Assembly: GCF_025909975.1 (NCBI RefSeq)
Contig: NZ_JAPCIO010000001.1
Coordinates: 476,921 to 540,920, forward strand
Source of the DNA: Flavobacterium lacisediminis
GTDB taxonomy: Bacteria; Bacteroidota; Bacteroidia; Flavobacteriales; Flavobacteriaceae
Direction: 5' to 3'
DNA length: 64,000 bases
The notes under the pieces were generated by a model. That model was not told where the DNA came from. It searched no databases and saw only the letters and a list, made by a program, of their open reading frames with translations. The stretch's first letter is position 1. Each line of letters opens with the position of its first letter. Made by a program: the position numbers and the translations under genes. Of this stretch, positions 1-9,802 are shown in pieces.

Positions 1-41
1 GAAAGCAATTTCACCTTTTTTATTATAATAAACTTGGTAAC

Positions 42-76
42 AAAAAAGGCGAGGATTTTTAATCCTCGCCTTTTTT
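42..76. terminator. Bidirectional intrinsic terminator
   Basis: A perfect 16-bp stem with a TTT loop. The GGCGAGGATT core is flanked by A6 on the left and T6 on the right, so it can end transcription from either side. It lies directly downstream of the superoxide dismutase gene, which is read leftward. The gene on its other side is outside the window. Confidence 0.85.
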
Positions 77-94
77 AATTTTATTTATTCTGAA

Positions 95-700
95 TTATTT
101 CGCTGCAGCAAAACGTTTTGCTACTTCCGTCCAGTTAATTACATTAAAGAATGCTTCCATATAATCAGGACGTCTGTTTTGATAATTTAAATAATAAGCG
201 TGTTCCCAAACATCCATTCCTAAGATTGGTTGTCCACCACAAGCAACACCTGGCATAATTGGGTTGTCTTGGTTTGGAGTAGAACAAATTTCTAATTTTC
301 CATCTTTAACACATAACCAAGCCCATCCTGAACCAAAACGAGTAGCTCCCGCTTTAGAAAATTCTGCTTTAAAAGCATCAAATGAACCAAACGCAGCATC
401 AATAGCATTAGCTAAATCACCTGTTGGTAATCCACCACCATTTGGCGACATAATTTCCCAAAACATTGTGTGATTATAATGTCCACCACCATTGTTACGA
501 ACTGCCATATTGTTCATATCTAAATTCTTCATTAAATCTTCAATAGATTTTCCTTCTAAATCTGTTCCGGCAATTGCAGCGTTTAAGTTAGTAACGTAAG
601 CATTATGGTGCTTAGAATGGTGAATTTCCATTGTTCTTGCATCAATATGTGGTTCTAATGCATCGTATGCATAAGGTAATTGTGGTAATTCAAAAGCCAT
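95..700 (-). CDS. sodA: Superoxide dismutase, Mn-type (Fe/Mn family)
   Basis: Converts superoxide to hydrogen peroxide and oxygen. At 201 residues it has the usual length of a cytoplasmic Fe/Mn SOD, and no signal peptide is visible. Metal ligands can be read at H27, H77 (in NHTMFW), D163 and H167 (in DVWEHAYY). The second-sphere residues look Mn-type: G73 in the N-terminal GGGHYNH segment and Q144 in the C-terminal NQDNP, whereas Fe enzymes usually carry the Gln in the N-terminal half. Metal choice is inferred from those two positions; a cambialistic enzyme is possible. The gene is a single unit with its own promoter at 734-762 and a terminator at 42-76, divergent from the helicase gene. Confidence 0.95.
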   Translation of the reverse strand: MAFELPQLPYAYDALEPHIDARTMEIHHSKHHNAYVTNLNAAIAGTDLEGKSIEDLMKNLDMNNMAVRNNGGGHYNHTMFWEIMSPNGGGLPTGDLANAIDAAFGSFDAFKAEFSKAGATRFGSGWAWLCVKDGKLEICSTPNQDNPIMPGVACGGQPILGMDVWEHAYYLNYQNRRPDYMEAFFNVINWTEVAKRFAAAK

Positions 701-733
701 GATATTTTATTTTTAGATTAGTAATATTTTCAC

Positions 734-762
734 CAAATTTACAAATTAAACTTCGGAATCAA
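734..762 (-). promoter_or_regulatory. Promoter of sodA
   Basis: On the minus strand this reads TTG, 18 bases, TAAATTTG, an exact match to the Bacteroidota TTG/TAnnTTTG promoter. It ends 33 bases before the sodA ATG. No operator-like palindrome was seen around it. Confidence 0.7.
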
Positions 763-807
763 AAATAGATAGTTTCTATACCACTATTATTAAGATAAAT
801 ATAACAT

Positions 808-3800
808 TTGAAAACAGCAGCATTTACTATATACGACGCTTCGGCTGGCTCTGGAAAAACCTATACGCTAACGAAAGAGTATTTAAAAATTCTTTTCTTA
901 GCCACTAATGATGATGCGTATCGAAAAATTCTCGCCATTACGTTTACCAACAAAGCGGTGGAAGAAATGAAAAGCCGAATTGTTTCCAGTTTGTACGAGT
1001 TTTCCATTGATACCACTTCCGATAAAGCGATGGAATTGCTAAAAGATGTTGCCTCGGAAACCAAATTAAGCATCGCTACCTTAAAAGATAAATCGAAAGC
1101 CATAATCAAAAATATCATTCATAATTATGCGGCGTTTGATATTTCTACGATTGATAAATTCACGCATAAAGTCATCAGAACGTTTGCACAAGATTTGAAT
1201 TTACCTCCGAATTTTGAAGTTTCATTGGAAACCGATTCGCTTTTGCAAGAAGCCATTGATTTGGTAATTTCTAAAGCCGGAGATGATGTAAATCTGACTA
1301 AATTATTAATCGAATTTTCAAAAGAAAAAACCGACGACGATAAAAATTGGGATATTTCTGCCGAATTATTAAAGGTTGCCCAACTGATTACAAACGAAAA
1401 TAATTCGGAAGAAATCAAAGAAATGGCTGATAAGAGTTTGGCTGATTTTGGTGTCATCAAAAAGAAATTGCAGGAAGAAATTAAAGAGTTAAAATCGGAA
1501 TGTAAAGCTGTTGCTAAAACTATTTTGGATAAAATTGATACGAATGGTGTTTCTCGAAAATCGTTTTACAGAAGTTTGGTTCCTAATTTTTTAGAGAAAA
1601 TCGTTGATGAGAAAATTGCGATTAATGAAACTGTAATCAAATATTTAGATGGTTCAGAAAGTGGTTATTCCAAAACCGTTCCACAATCCGATAAAGATTT
1701 TATTGATGAAAACGCTTCCGAAATTTTAGCTTCGGTTATTTCAATCAATGAAAAATCAGGAAAAATTTCAATGTACGAAGCTTTTCTGCAAAACCTAAAT
1801 CCACTTTCGTTACTAAACACGATTTATCAAGAATTCAAACAAATTCAGGAAGAACAAAATTTAGTTTCGATTTCCGATTTCAATAAAATTATTCACAACG
1901 AAATACAAAATCAGCCAGCGCCTTTTATTTATGAGCGCTTGGGCGAAAAATACCGTCATTATTTTATCGATGAATTTCAAGACACTTCGGTAATGCAATG
2001 GCAAAATTTGATTCCGTTAATCGATAATGCTTTATCAGGTCAAGACGATTTTGGTCAGCAAGGAACTTTGATGTTGGTGGGCGATCCAAAGCAAGCCATT
2101 TACCGTTGGCGTGGCGGAAAAGCCGAACAATTTATCGATTTAGCTAAAGAAGATAAAAAACACAATCCGTTTTCTAATAAAGACAAAGAAACACTTCGTT
2201 TAGGAACGAATTACCGAAGTTACAGCGAAGTCATTCAGTTTAACAATGCGTTTTTTAAGCAATTATCAGATAAATTTGAAAATCCAGATTATAAAAATTT
2301 ATACGAAAATCTTTCACATCAAGAAATCAATTCCAAAAACGGAGGTTATGTGAATTTGTCGTTTATCGAAGTGCCAGAAGATGAAACCGAAGTTGAAGGT
2401 TTTGATTCAGACAACGATTCGATTTCGGTAAAAGATAAATTTTACTTGAATCAAACGTTAAGAACTATTGAAAAATGTATCGCAAACGGATTTGAATACA
2501 AAGATATCGTTTTGCTTACGCGAACAAAAGCACCTGGAATTAAGTTGGCGAATTTCTTAACCGAAAACAGCATTCCGATTTTATCTTCGGAAACTTTATT
2601 GATTCAAAATGCGACTGAAGTAAAGTTGTTGATTGCATTGCTTCGCTATTTAAAAAATCCAAAAGATGATGAGTCAAAAGTCTATTTCTTGTATTTTATT
2701 GCGAAATATCTGCAATCGGAAGTAGCAATTCATGATTTTATTTTGACTGCAAAAGATAAAAATTCGGAAGAATTAGAAACGTTTTTGAAAACCATTGGTA
2801 TTGAAATTTCGTTCAAAAATTGCAAGAAAAAATCGTTGTATGAAGCAGTCGAAATTTTGATTGCGACGTTTTTAAATGACAAAGTGAATACTTCGTATTT
2901 GCAATATTTCTTGGATTTGGTGTTGGAAAAAGATGTAAAAGTACAATCGAGCATTGCTGATTTCTTGGAATATTGGGACAAAATTGGCTACCAAAAAAGT
3001 ATTCCGTCACCAGAGGGAACCAATGCCGTTCGTATAATGACGATTCATAAATCGAAGGGTTTAGAATTTCCGGTTGTGATTTTTCCGTTTGCCGAAGAAG
3101 ATTTTTCGAGAAAAATTAAAGACAAATTATGGATTCCGCTTGAAGATTCGAATATTGATTTGCCAAAAGCGTTAATCAATAACAGAAAAGAAGTCGAAAG
3201 TTACGGGAACGAAGCTAAAAGCATTTTTCAAACCAAAAATCAAGAAGAAGTTTTAGATACGATTAACGTTTTATATGTAGCATTAACGAGAGCTGAAGAA
3301 CAATTGTATGTGATTTCGAATAAACTTACAACCAAAAAAGGCGATTTGGTTACCAATAATTTATCGTATTATTTTATAGAGTTTTTACAGAATTCAGGCA
3401 AATACGAAGATACAAAATTGGAATACGAATTCGGAAATCCAACCCGAATTTCAACCAACAAAGCTCACGAAGGTAAAAACAATCAAATTGGTATTGTAAC
3501 CCATAAGTTAAATCCAAAAAATATCAAAATTGCACAACGCGAAGCTTTAATGTGGGGAACCATTCAGCAAGATGCGATTAATTTCGGTAATATCTTGCAT
3601 GAAATCATGGCGTTTATTCATACGAAAGACGATGTGGATTTGGCCATTCAAAAATCAACTGAATTAGGATTGATTACGTTTTCTCAACAAGAAGTTTTCA
3701 AAGAAACGATTCAAAACATTGTCAATCATTCGGAATTAAAAGAATATTTTGAACCTGATGCCAAAGTGTTTAATGAGCAAAATATCATTAAAAAAGCCAA

Positions 3801-3996
3801 TAAAAACAGCAAACCAGATAGGGTTGTAATTAAAAATAATTTAGCGTATTTGTTAGATTATAAAACAGGAGAAAAACACAACAAACACAAAGCGCAATTA
3901 GAAGAATATGAATTGGCTTTACAAGAAATGAATTTTACAGTTGCAAAAAAAGCACTCATATATATAGGAGAAAGTATAGAAATAGTAACTTTGTAA
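808..3996 (+). CDS. AddA/RecB-like UvrD helicase-nuclease
   Basis: A superfamily 1 ATP-dependent DNA helicase with a C-terminal nuclease, probably the AddA-like subunit that unwinds and trims double-strand breaks before RecA loading. Visible motifs are the Walker A GSGKT (residues 14-18), the UvrD Walker B DEFQDT (388-393), VGDPKQA (D426), motif VI LYVALTRAEE (R about 828), and a PD-(D/E)XK signature with DYKTG (D1017, K1019) followed by a QLEEY helix. The start is a TTG; the Walker A lies only 13 residues in, as in relatives, and no upstream ATG fits. The length of 1062 residues is normal. The probable partner is at 6970, separated from it by kbl and the ompA-like gene. Bacteroidota genomes usually annotate this simply as a UvrD-helicase domain protein. 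Confidence 0.85.
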   Translation: MKTAAFTIYDASAGSGKTYTLTKEYLKILFLATNDDAYRKILAITFTNKAVEEMKSRIVSSLYEFSIDTTSDKAMELLKDVASETKLSIATLKDKSKAIIKNIIHNYAAFDISTIDKFTHKVIRTFAQDLNLPPNFEVSLETDSLLQEAIDLVISKAGDDVNLTKLLIEFSKEKTDDDKNWDISAELLKVAQLITNENNSEEIKEMADKSLADFGVIKKKLQEEIKELKSECKAVAKTILDKIDTNGVSRKSFYRSLVPNFLEKIVDEKIAINETVIKYLDGSESGYSKTVPQSDKDFIDENASEILASVISINEKSGKISMYEAFLQNLNPLSLLNTIYQEFKQIQEEQNLVSISDFNKIIHNEIQNQPAPFIYERLGEKYRHYFIDEFQDTSVMQWQNLIPLIDNALSGQDDFGQQGTLMLVGDPKQAIYRWRGGKAEQFIDLAKEDKKHNPFSNKDKETLRLGTNYRSYSEVIQFNNAFFKQLSDKFENPDYKNLYENLSHQEINSKNGGYVNLSFIEVPEDETEVEGFDSDNDSISVKDKFYLNQTLRTIEKCIANGFEYKDIVLLTRTKAPGIKLANFLTENSIPILSSETLLIQNATEVKLLIALLRYLKNPKDDESKVYFLYFIAKYLQSEVAIHDFILTAKDKNSEELETFLKTIGIEISFKNCKKKSLYEAVEILIATFLNDKVNTSYLQYFLDLVLEKDVKVQSSIADFLEYWDKIGYQKSIPSPEGTNAVRIMTIHKSKGLEFPVVIFPFAEEDFSRKIKDKLWIPLEDSNIDLPKALINNRKEVESYGNEAKSIFQTKNQEEVLDTINVLYVALTRAEEQLYVISNKLTTKKGDLVTNNLSYYFIEFLQNSGKYEDTKLEYEFGNPTRISTNKAHEGKNNQIGIVTHKLNPKNIKIAQREALMWGTIQQDAINFGNILHEIMAFIHTKDDVDLAIQKSTELGLITFSQQEVFKETIQNIVNHSELKEYFEPDAKVFNEQNIIKKANKNSKPDRVVIKNNLAYLLDYKTGEKHNKHKAQLEEYELALQEMNFTVAKKALIYIGESIEIVTL

Positions 3997-4028
3997 CCAT
4001 TAACACAACCATAAACGATTAATATATT

Positions 4029-5225
4029 ATGTACGGAAAAATCCAACAACACCTACAAAACGAATTAAATACGATTCAAGATAACGGATTATTTAAAAAA
4101 GAACGCATTATTACTTCTCCACAAGGAGCGGAAATTACAATTTCAACTGGCGAAACGGTTTTGAATTTTTGTGCGAACAATTATTTAGGATTGTCATCAC
4201 ATCCAGAAGTGGTTCAAGCGGCGAAAGATGCTTTAGATTCTCATGGTTTCGGAATGTCATCAGTGCGTTTTATTTGCGGAACTCAAGATATCCACAAAGA
4301 ATTAGAACAAAAAATCGCAAATTTTTACGGAACAGAAGATACAATTTTATACGCAGCAGCTTTTGATGCTAACGGCGGAGTTTTTGAACCTTTATTAGGA
4401 GAAGAAGATTGTATTATTTCTGATAGTTTAAATCATGCTTCGATTATCGATGGAGTTCGTTTGTGTAAAGCAGCACGTTACCGTTATGAAAATAATAACA
4501 TGGAAGACTTAGAACAACAGTTAATCAAAGCAACTGAAGCAGGTCATCGTTTTAAATTAATTGTAACTGACGGCGTTTTTTCAATGGACGGATTAGTAGC
4601 GCCATTAGATAAAATTTGCGATTTGGCAGATAAATATGATGCTTTAGTAATGGTTGACGAATGTCACGCAGCTGGTTTCATAGGTGCTACTGGAAAAGGT
4701 ACACTAGAAGCTAAAGGCGTAATGGGAAGAGTAGATATCATTACAGGAACATTAGGTAAAGCTTTAGGTGGCGCAATGGGTGGTTACACAACGGCAAAAA
4801 AAGAAGTGATTGAAATTTTACGCCAACGTTCGCGTCCATATTTATTTTCAAACTCTTTAGCGCCATCTATTGTAGGAGCTTCATTAAAAGTTTTTGAGCT
4901 ATTAGAAAAAGACACGACTTTAAGAGATAAACTAGAATGGAATACGAATTATTTCAAAGCTGGATTAAGAAAATCAGGTATTGATTTTATTGATGGAGAC
5001 TCTGCAATTGTGCCAGTTATGCTTTATGACGCCAAATTATCGCAAATAATGGCGGAAGAACTGTTAAAAAAAGGAATCTATGTTATAGGGTTTTTCTTTC
5101 CAGTTGTTCCAAAGGATAAAGCTCGTATTCGCGTACAATTATCAGCAGCACATACACAAGAACATTTAGATAAAGCTATTGAAGCTTTTACAGAAGTTGC
5201 CAAAAAATTAGGGATAATCAAGTAA
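4029..5225 (+). CDS. kbl: Glycine C-acetyltransferase (2-amino-3-ketobutyrate CoA ligase)
   Basis: PLP-dependent alpha-oxoamine synthase family enzyme that cleaves 2-amino-3-ketobutyrate with CoA to glycine and acetyl-CoA, the second step of threonine breakdown after threonine dehydrogenase. The length of 398 residues equals that of E. coli Kbl, and the PLP lysine falls at the same position, K244 in GTLGKALGG. The PLP-contacting MVDECHAAG (D210, H213) and the substrate-binding NNYLGL near residue 50 are also present. The gene lies 32 bases after the helicase gene. A TAACTTTG box at 3986-3993 overlaps that gene's end and may be its promoter. No threonine dehydrogenase gene is in the window. 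Other AONS-family members (KbL, BioF, HemA) are alternatives, but the match in length and active site favours Kbl. Confidence 0.93.
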   Translation: MYGKIQQHLQNELNTIQDNGLFKKERIITSPQGAEITISTGETVLNFCANNYLGLSSHPEVVQAAKDALDSHGFGMSSVRFICGTQDIHKELEQKIANFYGTEDTILYAAAFDANGGVFEPLLGEEDCIISDSLNHASIIDGVRLCKAARYRYENNNMEDLEQQLIKATEAGHRFKLIVTDGVFSMDGLVAPLDKICDLADKYDALVMVDECHAAGFIGATGKGTLEAKGVMGRVDIITGTLGKALGGAMGGYTTAKKEVIEILRQRSRPYLFSNSLAPSIVGASLKVFELLEKDTTLRDKLEWNTNYFKAGLRKSGIDFIDGDSAIVPVMLYDAKLSQIMAEELLKKGIYVIGFFFPVVPKDKARIRVQLSAAHTQEHLDKAIEAFTEVAKKLGIIK

Positions 5226-5262
5226 AATCCTATAAAAAAGTAATTTTTTTTAACAAAACTTT

Positions 5263-5291
5263 TTGTAGTTAAAAAAAACGTATTACTTTTG
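5263..5291 (+). promoter_or_regulatory. Strong-looking promoter of the OmpA-family gene
   Basis: TTG (5263-5265), 18 bases, TACTTTTG (5284-5291), matching the Bacteroidota promoter consensus. The start codon follows 37 bases later. A strong promoter is expected for an abundant outer-membrane protein. Confidence 0.75.
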
Positions 5292-5328
5292 TTCCAATTA
5301 TAACGCATTGTAATTAAATAAAACAAGT

Positions 5329-6906
5329 ATGAAACATCTTAACAAATTATTTGCTGCAGCTTTGTTGTTTGCTGGTTTAACATCACAAGCACAAGATAGC
5401 AACAACCCATGGGCAGTGTCTTTTGGGGTAAATGGAGTTGACACTAAAGTTAGTGCTGTTGGTAATGACAGTCCAAAATTCATCCAATTAATTAACGTAG
5501 AAAAAAACTGGAACATTTTACCTTCAGTTTCTTACTTAAACGTATCTAGATACGTTGGAGATGGATTTTCTTTCGGATTAACAGGTTCTGTAAACAGAAT
5601 CGACAAATGGGTTACTAGAGTTCCAGGAACTGAAGGAACTGATGTTGTTTCTAACCCAGGAAACTTATCTTATTATGCTTTTGATGCTGTGGTTAAATAC
5701 AGCTTCATGGATTTGTTAAAATCTAAATGGTTAGATCCATCTATCAACATTGGTGGAGGTTATAACTTTATTGGTGATGCTTCTGCAGGTACTGTAAATG
5801 GAGGTTTAGGTTTAACTTTTTGGTTAACTGAAGGAGTTGGTTTACAATTCCAATCTACTTACAAACATTCATTTGATGATAATAGAACGCCAAACGCTGA
5901 TATCCCAACTCATATCCAACATTTTGCTGGTTTAACTTTCAAATTTGGAGGTAAAGATACAGATGGTGATGGTATTTATGACAAAGATGATGCATGTCCA
6001 GAGGTTGCTGGTTTACCAGAATTCAAAGGATGTCCTGATACAGATAAAGACGGTATTCAAGATTCAGAAGATGCTTGTATTGACGAGCCAGGTACTAAAG
6101 AATTAAACGGTTGTCCTGATAACGACGGAGACGGTATTATCAACAAAGAAGATTCTTGTATTGATGAGAAAGGTACTAAAATGATGAATGGATGTCCAGA
6201 TGCTGACGGTGACGGTGTTGCTGATAAAGATGACAAATGTCCTACTGTAGCTGGAGCTAAAGATAACGCTGGTTGTCCATGGCCTGATACTGACGGTGAC
6301 GGTGTTGCTGATAAAGATGACAAATGTCCTACTGTAGCTGGAGCTAAAGATAACGCTGGTTGTCCATGGCCTGATACTGACGGTGACGGTGTTGCTGATA
6401 AAGATGACAAATGTCCTACTGTAGCTGGAGCTAAAGATAACGCTGGTTGTCCATGGCCTGATACTGACGGTGACGGTGTTGCTGATAAAGATGACAAATG
6501 TCCTACTGTAGCTGGTACTGTTGCTAACAATGGTTGTCCAGAAGTATCTGACGATACAATGAAAAAATTAAATGACTATGGTAAAACTATCTTGTTTAAC
6601 TCTGGTAAAGCTTCTTTCCAAAAACAAACAATCCCAGTTTTACAAGCAATGGCTGCTATCTTAAAAGAGTACCCAACTGCTAAATTCTCATTAGAAGGTC
6701 ATACAGATTCAGATGGTAAAGATGCAATGAACCAAAAATTATCTGAAGATAGAGCTGCTGCTGTTAAAAACTTCTTAGTTGAAAACGGTATTGATGCTTC
6801 TAGATTATCTTCTAAAGGTTTTGGTGAGTCTATGCCAGTAGATTCTAACAAAACTTCTAAAGGTAAAGCTAACAACAGAAGAGTAGAAGTGAAATTAGTT
6901 AAATAA
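5329..6906 (+). CDS. OmpA-family outer-membrane protein with TSP type-3 repeats
   Basis: Probably a major outer-membrane protein that tethers the membrane to peptidoglycan. The 525 residues read as: signal peptide 1-21 (cleavage after SQA), an N-terminal region likely forming a beta-barrel (about 22-205), a calcium-binding thrombospondin type-3 repeat stalk (about 210-404, repeated DxDGDGxxDxxDxCP), and an OmpA C-terminal peptidoglycan-binding domain (about 415-525) with LEGHTDSDG and NNRRVEVKL. Within the stalk, three copies of a 29-residue unit are identical at the DNA level and a fourth is partly diverged. It has its own promoter (5263-5291) and terminator (6931-6958), so it is a single-gene unit. 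It resembles the P60/OmpA-type proteins of flavobacteria. Confidence 0.9.
   Translation: MKHLNKLFAAALLFAGLTSQAQDSNNPWAVSFGVNGVDTKVSAVGNDSPKFIQLINVEKNWNILPSVSYLNVSRYVGDGFSFGLTGSVNRIDKWVTRVPGTEGTDVVSNPGNLSYYAFDAVVKYSFMDLLKSKWLDPSINIGGGYNFIGDASAGTVNGGLGLTFWLTEGVGLQFQSTYKHSFDDNRTPNADIPTHIQHFAGLTFKFGGKDTDGDGIYDKDDACPEVAGLPEFKGCPDTDKDGIQDSEDACIDEPGTKELNGCPDNDGDGIINKEDSCIDEKGTKMMNGCPDADGDGVADKDDKCPTVAGAKDNAGCPWPDTDGDGVADKDDKCPTVAGAKDNAGCPWPDTDGDGVADKDDKCPTVAGAKDNAGCPWPDTDGDGVADKDDKCPTVAGTVANNGCPEVSDDTMKKLNDYGKTILFNSGKASFQKQTIPVLQAMAAILKEYPTAKFSLEGHTDSDGKDAMNQKLSEDRAAAVKNFLVENGIDASRLSSKGFGESMPVDSNKTSKGKANNRRVEVKLVK
6205..6540 (+). repeat. 87-bp perfect tandem repeats inside the OmpA-family gene
   Basis: Units begin at 6205, 6292, 6379 and 6466. 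The first three are identical in all 87 bases, including silent positions. The fourth matches for its first half and then diverges. Each encodes 29 residues of the TSP3 stalk, starting [13 protein letters not shown] and ending CPWPDT, so the array changes length in frame. Confidence 0.97.
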
Positions 6907-6930
6907 TTTCTTTCAAAAAAATAATAGGAA

Positions 6931-6958
6931 ACGCCCCGATTTATCGGGGCGTTTTTTT
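6931..6958 (+). terminator. Intrinsic terminator after the OmpA-family gene
   Basis: GC-rich stem ACGCCCCGAT / ATCGGGGCGT followed by a run of seven T. It ends only 12 bases before the next start codon, so the downstream AddB-like gene probably depends on read-through or on a promoter I do not recognise. Confidence 0.9.
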
Positions 6959-6969
6959 ATTTTTATAAA

Positions 6970-9747
6970 ATGAAACAAAATACTTTTTTAGATAAGTTAA
7001 GTGCAACTATTTTATCGCAATCTGATATTCAATTATCGAATTGTTTGATTGTTTTACCTAATAAAAGAGCCAAAGTGTTTCTTTTGGAATGTTTAAAAAA
7101 TCAATTAGAAACCACTTCATTTGCGCCAACTATAATAAGTATTGAAGATTTTATTCAAGAAATTTCTCGTTTTCGCACGATTGATCCTATTGAATTGTTA
7201 TTTGAATTCTACGAAGTCTATCTCTCCGTTACCGAAAAAGCCAAACAACAAACATTTGAAGAATTTGCTACTTGGGCAAAAACTGCTATTCAAGATTTTA
7301 ATGAAATCGATAGATATCTATTAGATCCAAGCCATGTGTTTTCTTATTTAGAAGATATTGAAGCTTTGAAACGTTGGAATTTAGAACCATCAAATACCAC
7401 CAAACTAATAGATACACATTTAGAGTTTTGGGCTAAATTACCTTTATACTACGAATCTTTTTATAATCATTTATTAAAAAAAGGAATCGGTTATCAAGGG
7501 TTATTATATAGAGAAGCAGTTAAAAATCTAGCTACGTTTACCACAACCATTACCAATCAAATCTTTTTCGCTGGGTTCAATGCTTTAAATCAAGCGGAAG
7601 AACGTATATTCAAGCACCTAGCTAACGAAAACAAAGCCAAAATTTATTGGGATATCGATGAGGTGTTTTTGAATGATTCCTATCATGACGCTGGTCTATT
7701 CATTCGAAAGTTCAAAAAAGAATGGATGACTTTCGTTAATCAAGATTTTGAATGGGTAGTGAATCACTTTAGTGAGGAAAAAAATATCGAAATTATTGGT
7801 ACGCCAAAAAGCATCGGTCAAGCTAAAATTGTAGGAACCATTATTGAAAAAATTCAATCTGAAAACCCAAATTTAGAAAAAACAGCTGTTGTTCTTGGGG
7901 ATGAAAACCTGCTGCTTCCTGTTTTATATGGTTTGCCAGAATCGGTTGAGGCGTTGAATATTACAATGGGTTATCCAAGTAAAAATAATCCGGCGCATCT
8001 GTTGATTAGTAAGTTGTTCAAGTTGCATACCAATGCCAAACAACGAAACGAAAAAAGCTACACCTTCTATTACAAAGAAGTTTTAGATATTTTAAATCAT
8101 CCTTTGGTGGAACCCTATTGTAAAGTGGAAGAAGTTGTAAAAGTGATTAACAACAACAATTTCACTTTCTTTTCCAATCAAAAATTATTCAGTTTATTCG
8201 AAGAAAAATATCCAAACACAGAAAACAAATTCTTCAAATTATTATTTACACGTTGGGATGATTCAATTTCCGATATTTTAGCGAATTTGAATTCGATTTT
8301 ACTAACCATAAAATTCTATTTAAGTAACGATGATAGTGAAGAGAAAGTAACAAAAGCTTTCGTGTATTCAGTGTTTAAAACGATAAATAAATTAACCAAT
8401 TATCACGAAACCTATAATCAAATCGAAAGTTTGCCATCACTTCAGGCAATTTATAAGCAAATTATCGATTTAGCGGAAGTTTCTTTCGAAGGCGAACCTT
8501 TGAGTGGTCTTCAAGTAATGGGTGTTTTAGAAAGCCGCGTATTGGATTTTGAAAACGTGATAATCACTTCAGTAAACGAAGGTAAATTTCCAGCTGGGAA
8601 ATCACAGAATTCATTCATTCCTTATGATGTGAAGAAAGAACTTGGCTTACCAACGTACAAAGAAAAAGATGCGATTTATTGCTATCACTTTTATCATTTG
8701 TTGTTGCGCGCGAAAAATGTTTGGTTGCTTTATAATACCGACAATGAAGGAATTGATGCGGGTGAAAAAAGCCGTTTCATTACCCAATTGGAAATCGAGA
8801 AACAACCAAAACACAACATCACTAGCACAATTTATAATGCCGTTTTACCTGAAAAAGCATACGAACCCGTAACCATTCCAAAAACAGATAAAATCTTAAC
8901 CCGTTTACACGAAATCGCAACGGATAAAGGGTTTTCGCCATCGTCTTTAACGAATTATATTCGAAATCCATTACAGTTTTACATGCAACGTATTTTACGT
9001 ATTAATGAAGCCGATGAAGTGGAGGAAAATATCGCAGTGAATACGTTGGGAACCATCATTCACAATGCTTTGGAAGAATTGTATACACCTTATTTGAATC
9101 AGTATTTGGCATTGCATCATATTGAAGCGATGGAAACAAAAATTGACGAGGTTATTCTAAAACATTTCAAAGAAATATACAAAGAAGGTGAAATAACAAA
9201 AGGTAAAAACCTGTTAGCTTTTGAAGTGGCGAAACGAAATGTTTACAATTTTCTACAAATAGAAAAGAAAGATATCGAAGAAGGTCAAGCGATAAAAGTA
9301 CTATTGTTAGAAGCGAGTTTGTCTTGTGAAATAGAAGTGAAATCATTACCCTTTCCAATAAAAATTGCAGGTAAAGTCGACCGAATTGAAGAGCGAGATG
9401 GAACTATCAGAATTATCGATTACAAAACGGGTAAAGTATTGGGCAATAGCTTAAAAATTAACGATTTTACTGATTTGACTTCGGATATTAAAAATGAAAA
9501 AATTATTCAGTTGTTGTGTTATGCGTTGATGTTTGAAAATCACGAATTAAAACAAAACCGAGAAGTTTCAGCGGGAATTGTTTCGTTCAAAAACATGAAA
9601 AGTGGTTTTTTACCTTTTGGATTAGGAAAAGGAAAAGACACCGAATTAGCTATTTCTAGTGAAATTTTAGAAGATTTTAAAGCAGAATTAGAAACTTTGA
9701 TTTTGGAAATTTTTAATGCTGAAATTCCGTTTAAAGAAAAAGTATAA
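6970..9747 (+). CDS. AddB-like PD-(D/E)XK nuclease
   Basis: Probably the second subunit of an AddAB-type end-resection enzyme. Of 925 residues, the N-terminal half resembles an inactivated UvrD-like helicase fold: at the start it reads ILPNKRAKVFL-like sequence (LIVLPNKRAKVF) with no Walker A GxGKT. The C-terminal quarter is a PD-(D/E)XK nuclease: SPSSLTNYIRNPLQFY, GTIIHNALEE, GKVDRIEE (D804), IIDYKTGK (D817, K819) and a QLLCYAL helix. The four cysteines that hold a 4Fe-4S cluster in Firmicutes AddB are not seen, and NYIRNPLQFY has Asn-Pro where they have Cys-Pro. It follows the OmpA-family terminator by 12 bases, with no clear promoter. The assignment rests on the nuclease domain and on the AddA-like gene nearby. 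Confidence 0.8.
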   Translation: MKQNTFLDKLSATILSQSDIQLSNCLIVLPNKRAKVFLLECLKNQLETTSFAPTIISIEDFIQEISRFRTIDPIELLFEFYEVYLSVTEKAKQQTFEEFATWAKTAIQDFNEIDRYLLDPSHVFSYLEDIEALKRWNLEPSNTTKLIDTHLEFWAKLPLYYESFYNHLLKKGIGYQGLLYREAVKNLATFTTTITNQIFFAGFNALNQAEERIFKHLANENKAKIYWDIDEVFLNDSYHDAGLFIRKFKKEWMTFVNQDFEWVVNHFSEEKNIEIIGTPKSIGQAKIVGTIIEKIQSENPNLEKTAVVLGDENLLLPVLYGLPESVEALNITMGYPSKNNPAHLLISKLFKLHTNAKQRNEKSYTFYYKEVLDILNHPLVEPYCKVEEVVKVINNNNFTFFSNQKLFSLFEEKYPNTENKFFKLLFTRWDDSISDILANLNSILLTIKFYLSNDDSEEKVTKAFVYSVFKTINKLTNYHETYNQIESLPSLQAIYKQIIDLAEVSFEGEPLSGLQVMGVLESRVLDFENVIITSVNEGKFPAGKSQNSFIPYDVKKELGLPTYKEKDAIYCYHFYHLLLRAKNVWLLYNTDNEGIDAGEKSRFITQLEIEKQPKHNITSTIYNAVLPEKAYEPVTIPKTDKILTRLHEIATDKGFSPSSLTNYIRNPLQFYMQRILRINEADEVEENIAVNTLGTIIHNALEELYTPYLNQYLALHHIEAMETKIDEVILKHFKEIYKEGEITKGKNLLAFEVAKRNVYNFLQIEKKDIEEGQAIKVLLLEASLSCEIEVKSLPFPIKIAGKVDRIEERDGTIRIIDYKTGKVLGNSLKINDFTDLTSDIKNEKIIQLLCYALMFENHELKQNREVSAGIVSFKNMKSGFLPFGLGKGKDTELAISSEILEDFKAELETLILEIFNAEIPFKEKV

Positions 9748-9758
9748 TTGAAATAAAA

Positions 9759-9802
9759 CCTTGCGAACTTTGCGAAAAAACTTTGCGTGCTTTGCGGTTA
9801 AA
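9759..9802 (+). repeat. 44-bp repeat, left copy (inverted partner at 10602)
   Basis: Contains four CTTTGCG-like units (for example CTTTGCGTGCTTTGCGG). It matches the reverse complement of 10602-10645 at 37 of 44 positions. It ends exactly at the stop codon of the alpha/beta hydrolase gene. Confidence 0.85.

Noticed and set aside
6057-6530. 157-residue minus-strand open frame with repeated [14 protein letters not shown]-type units
   Set aside because: It is the exact complement of the TSP3 tandem repeats in the ompA-like gene; its repetition only mirrors that array, and no promoter or start context supports it.
5995-6540. CRISPR-like array
   Set aside because: The repeats are a coding tandem array without spacers of equal length; no other direct-repeat series with spacers was seen in the window.
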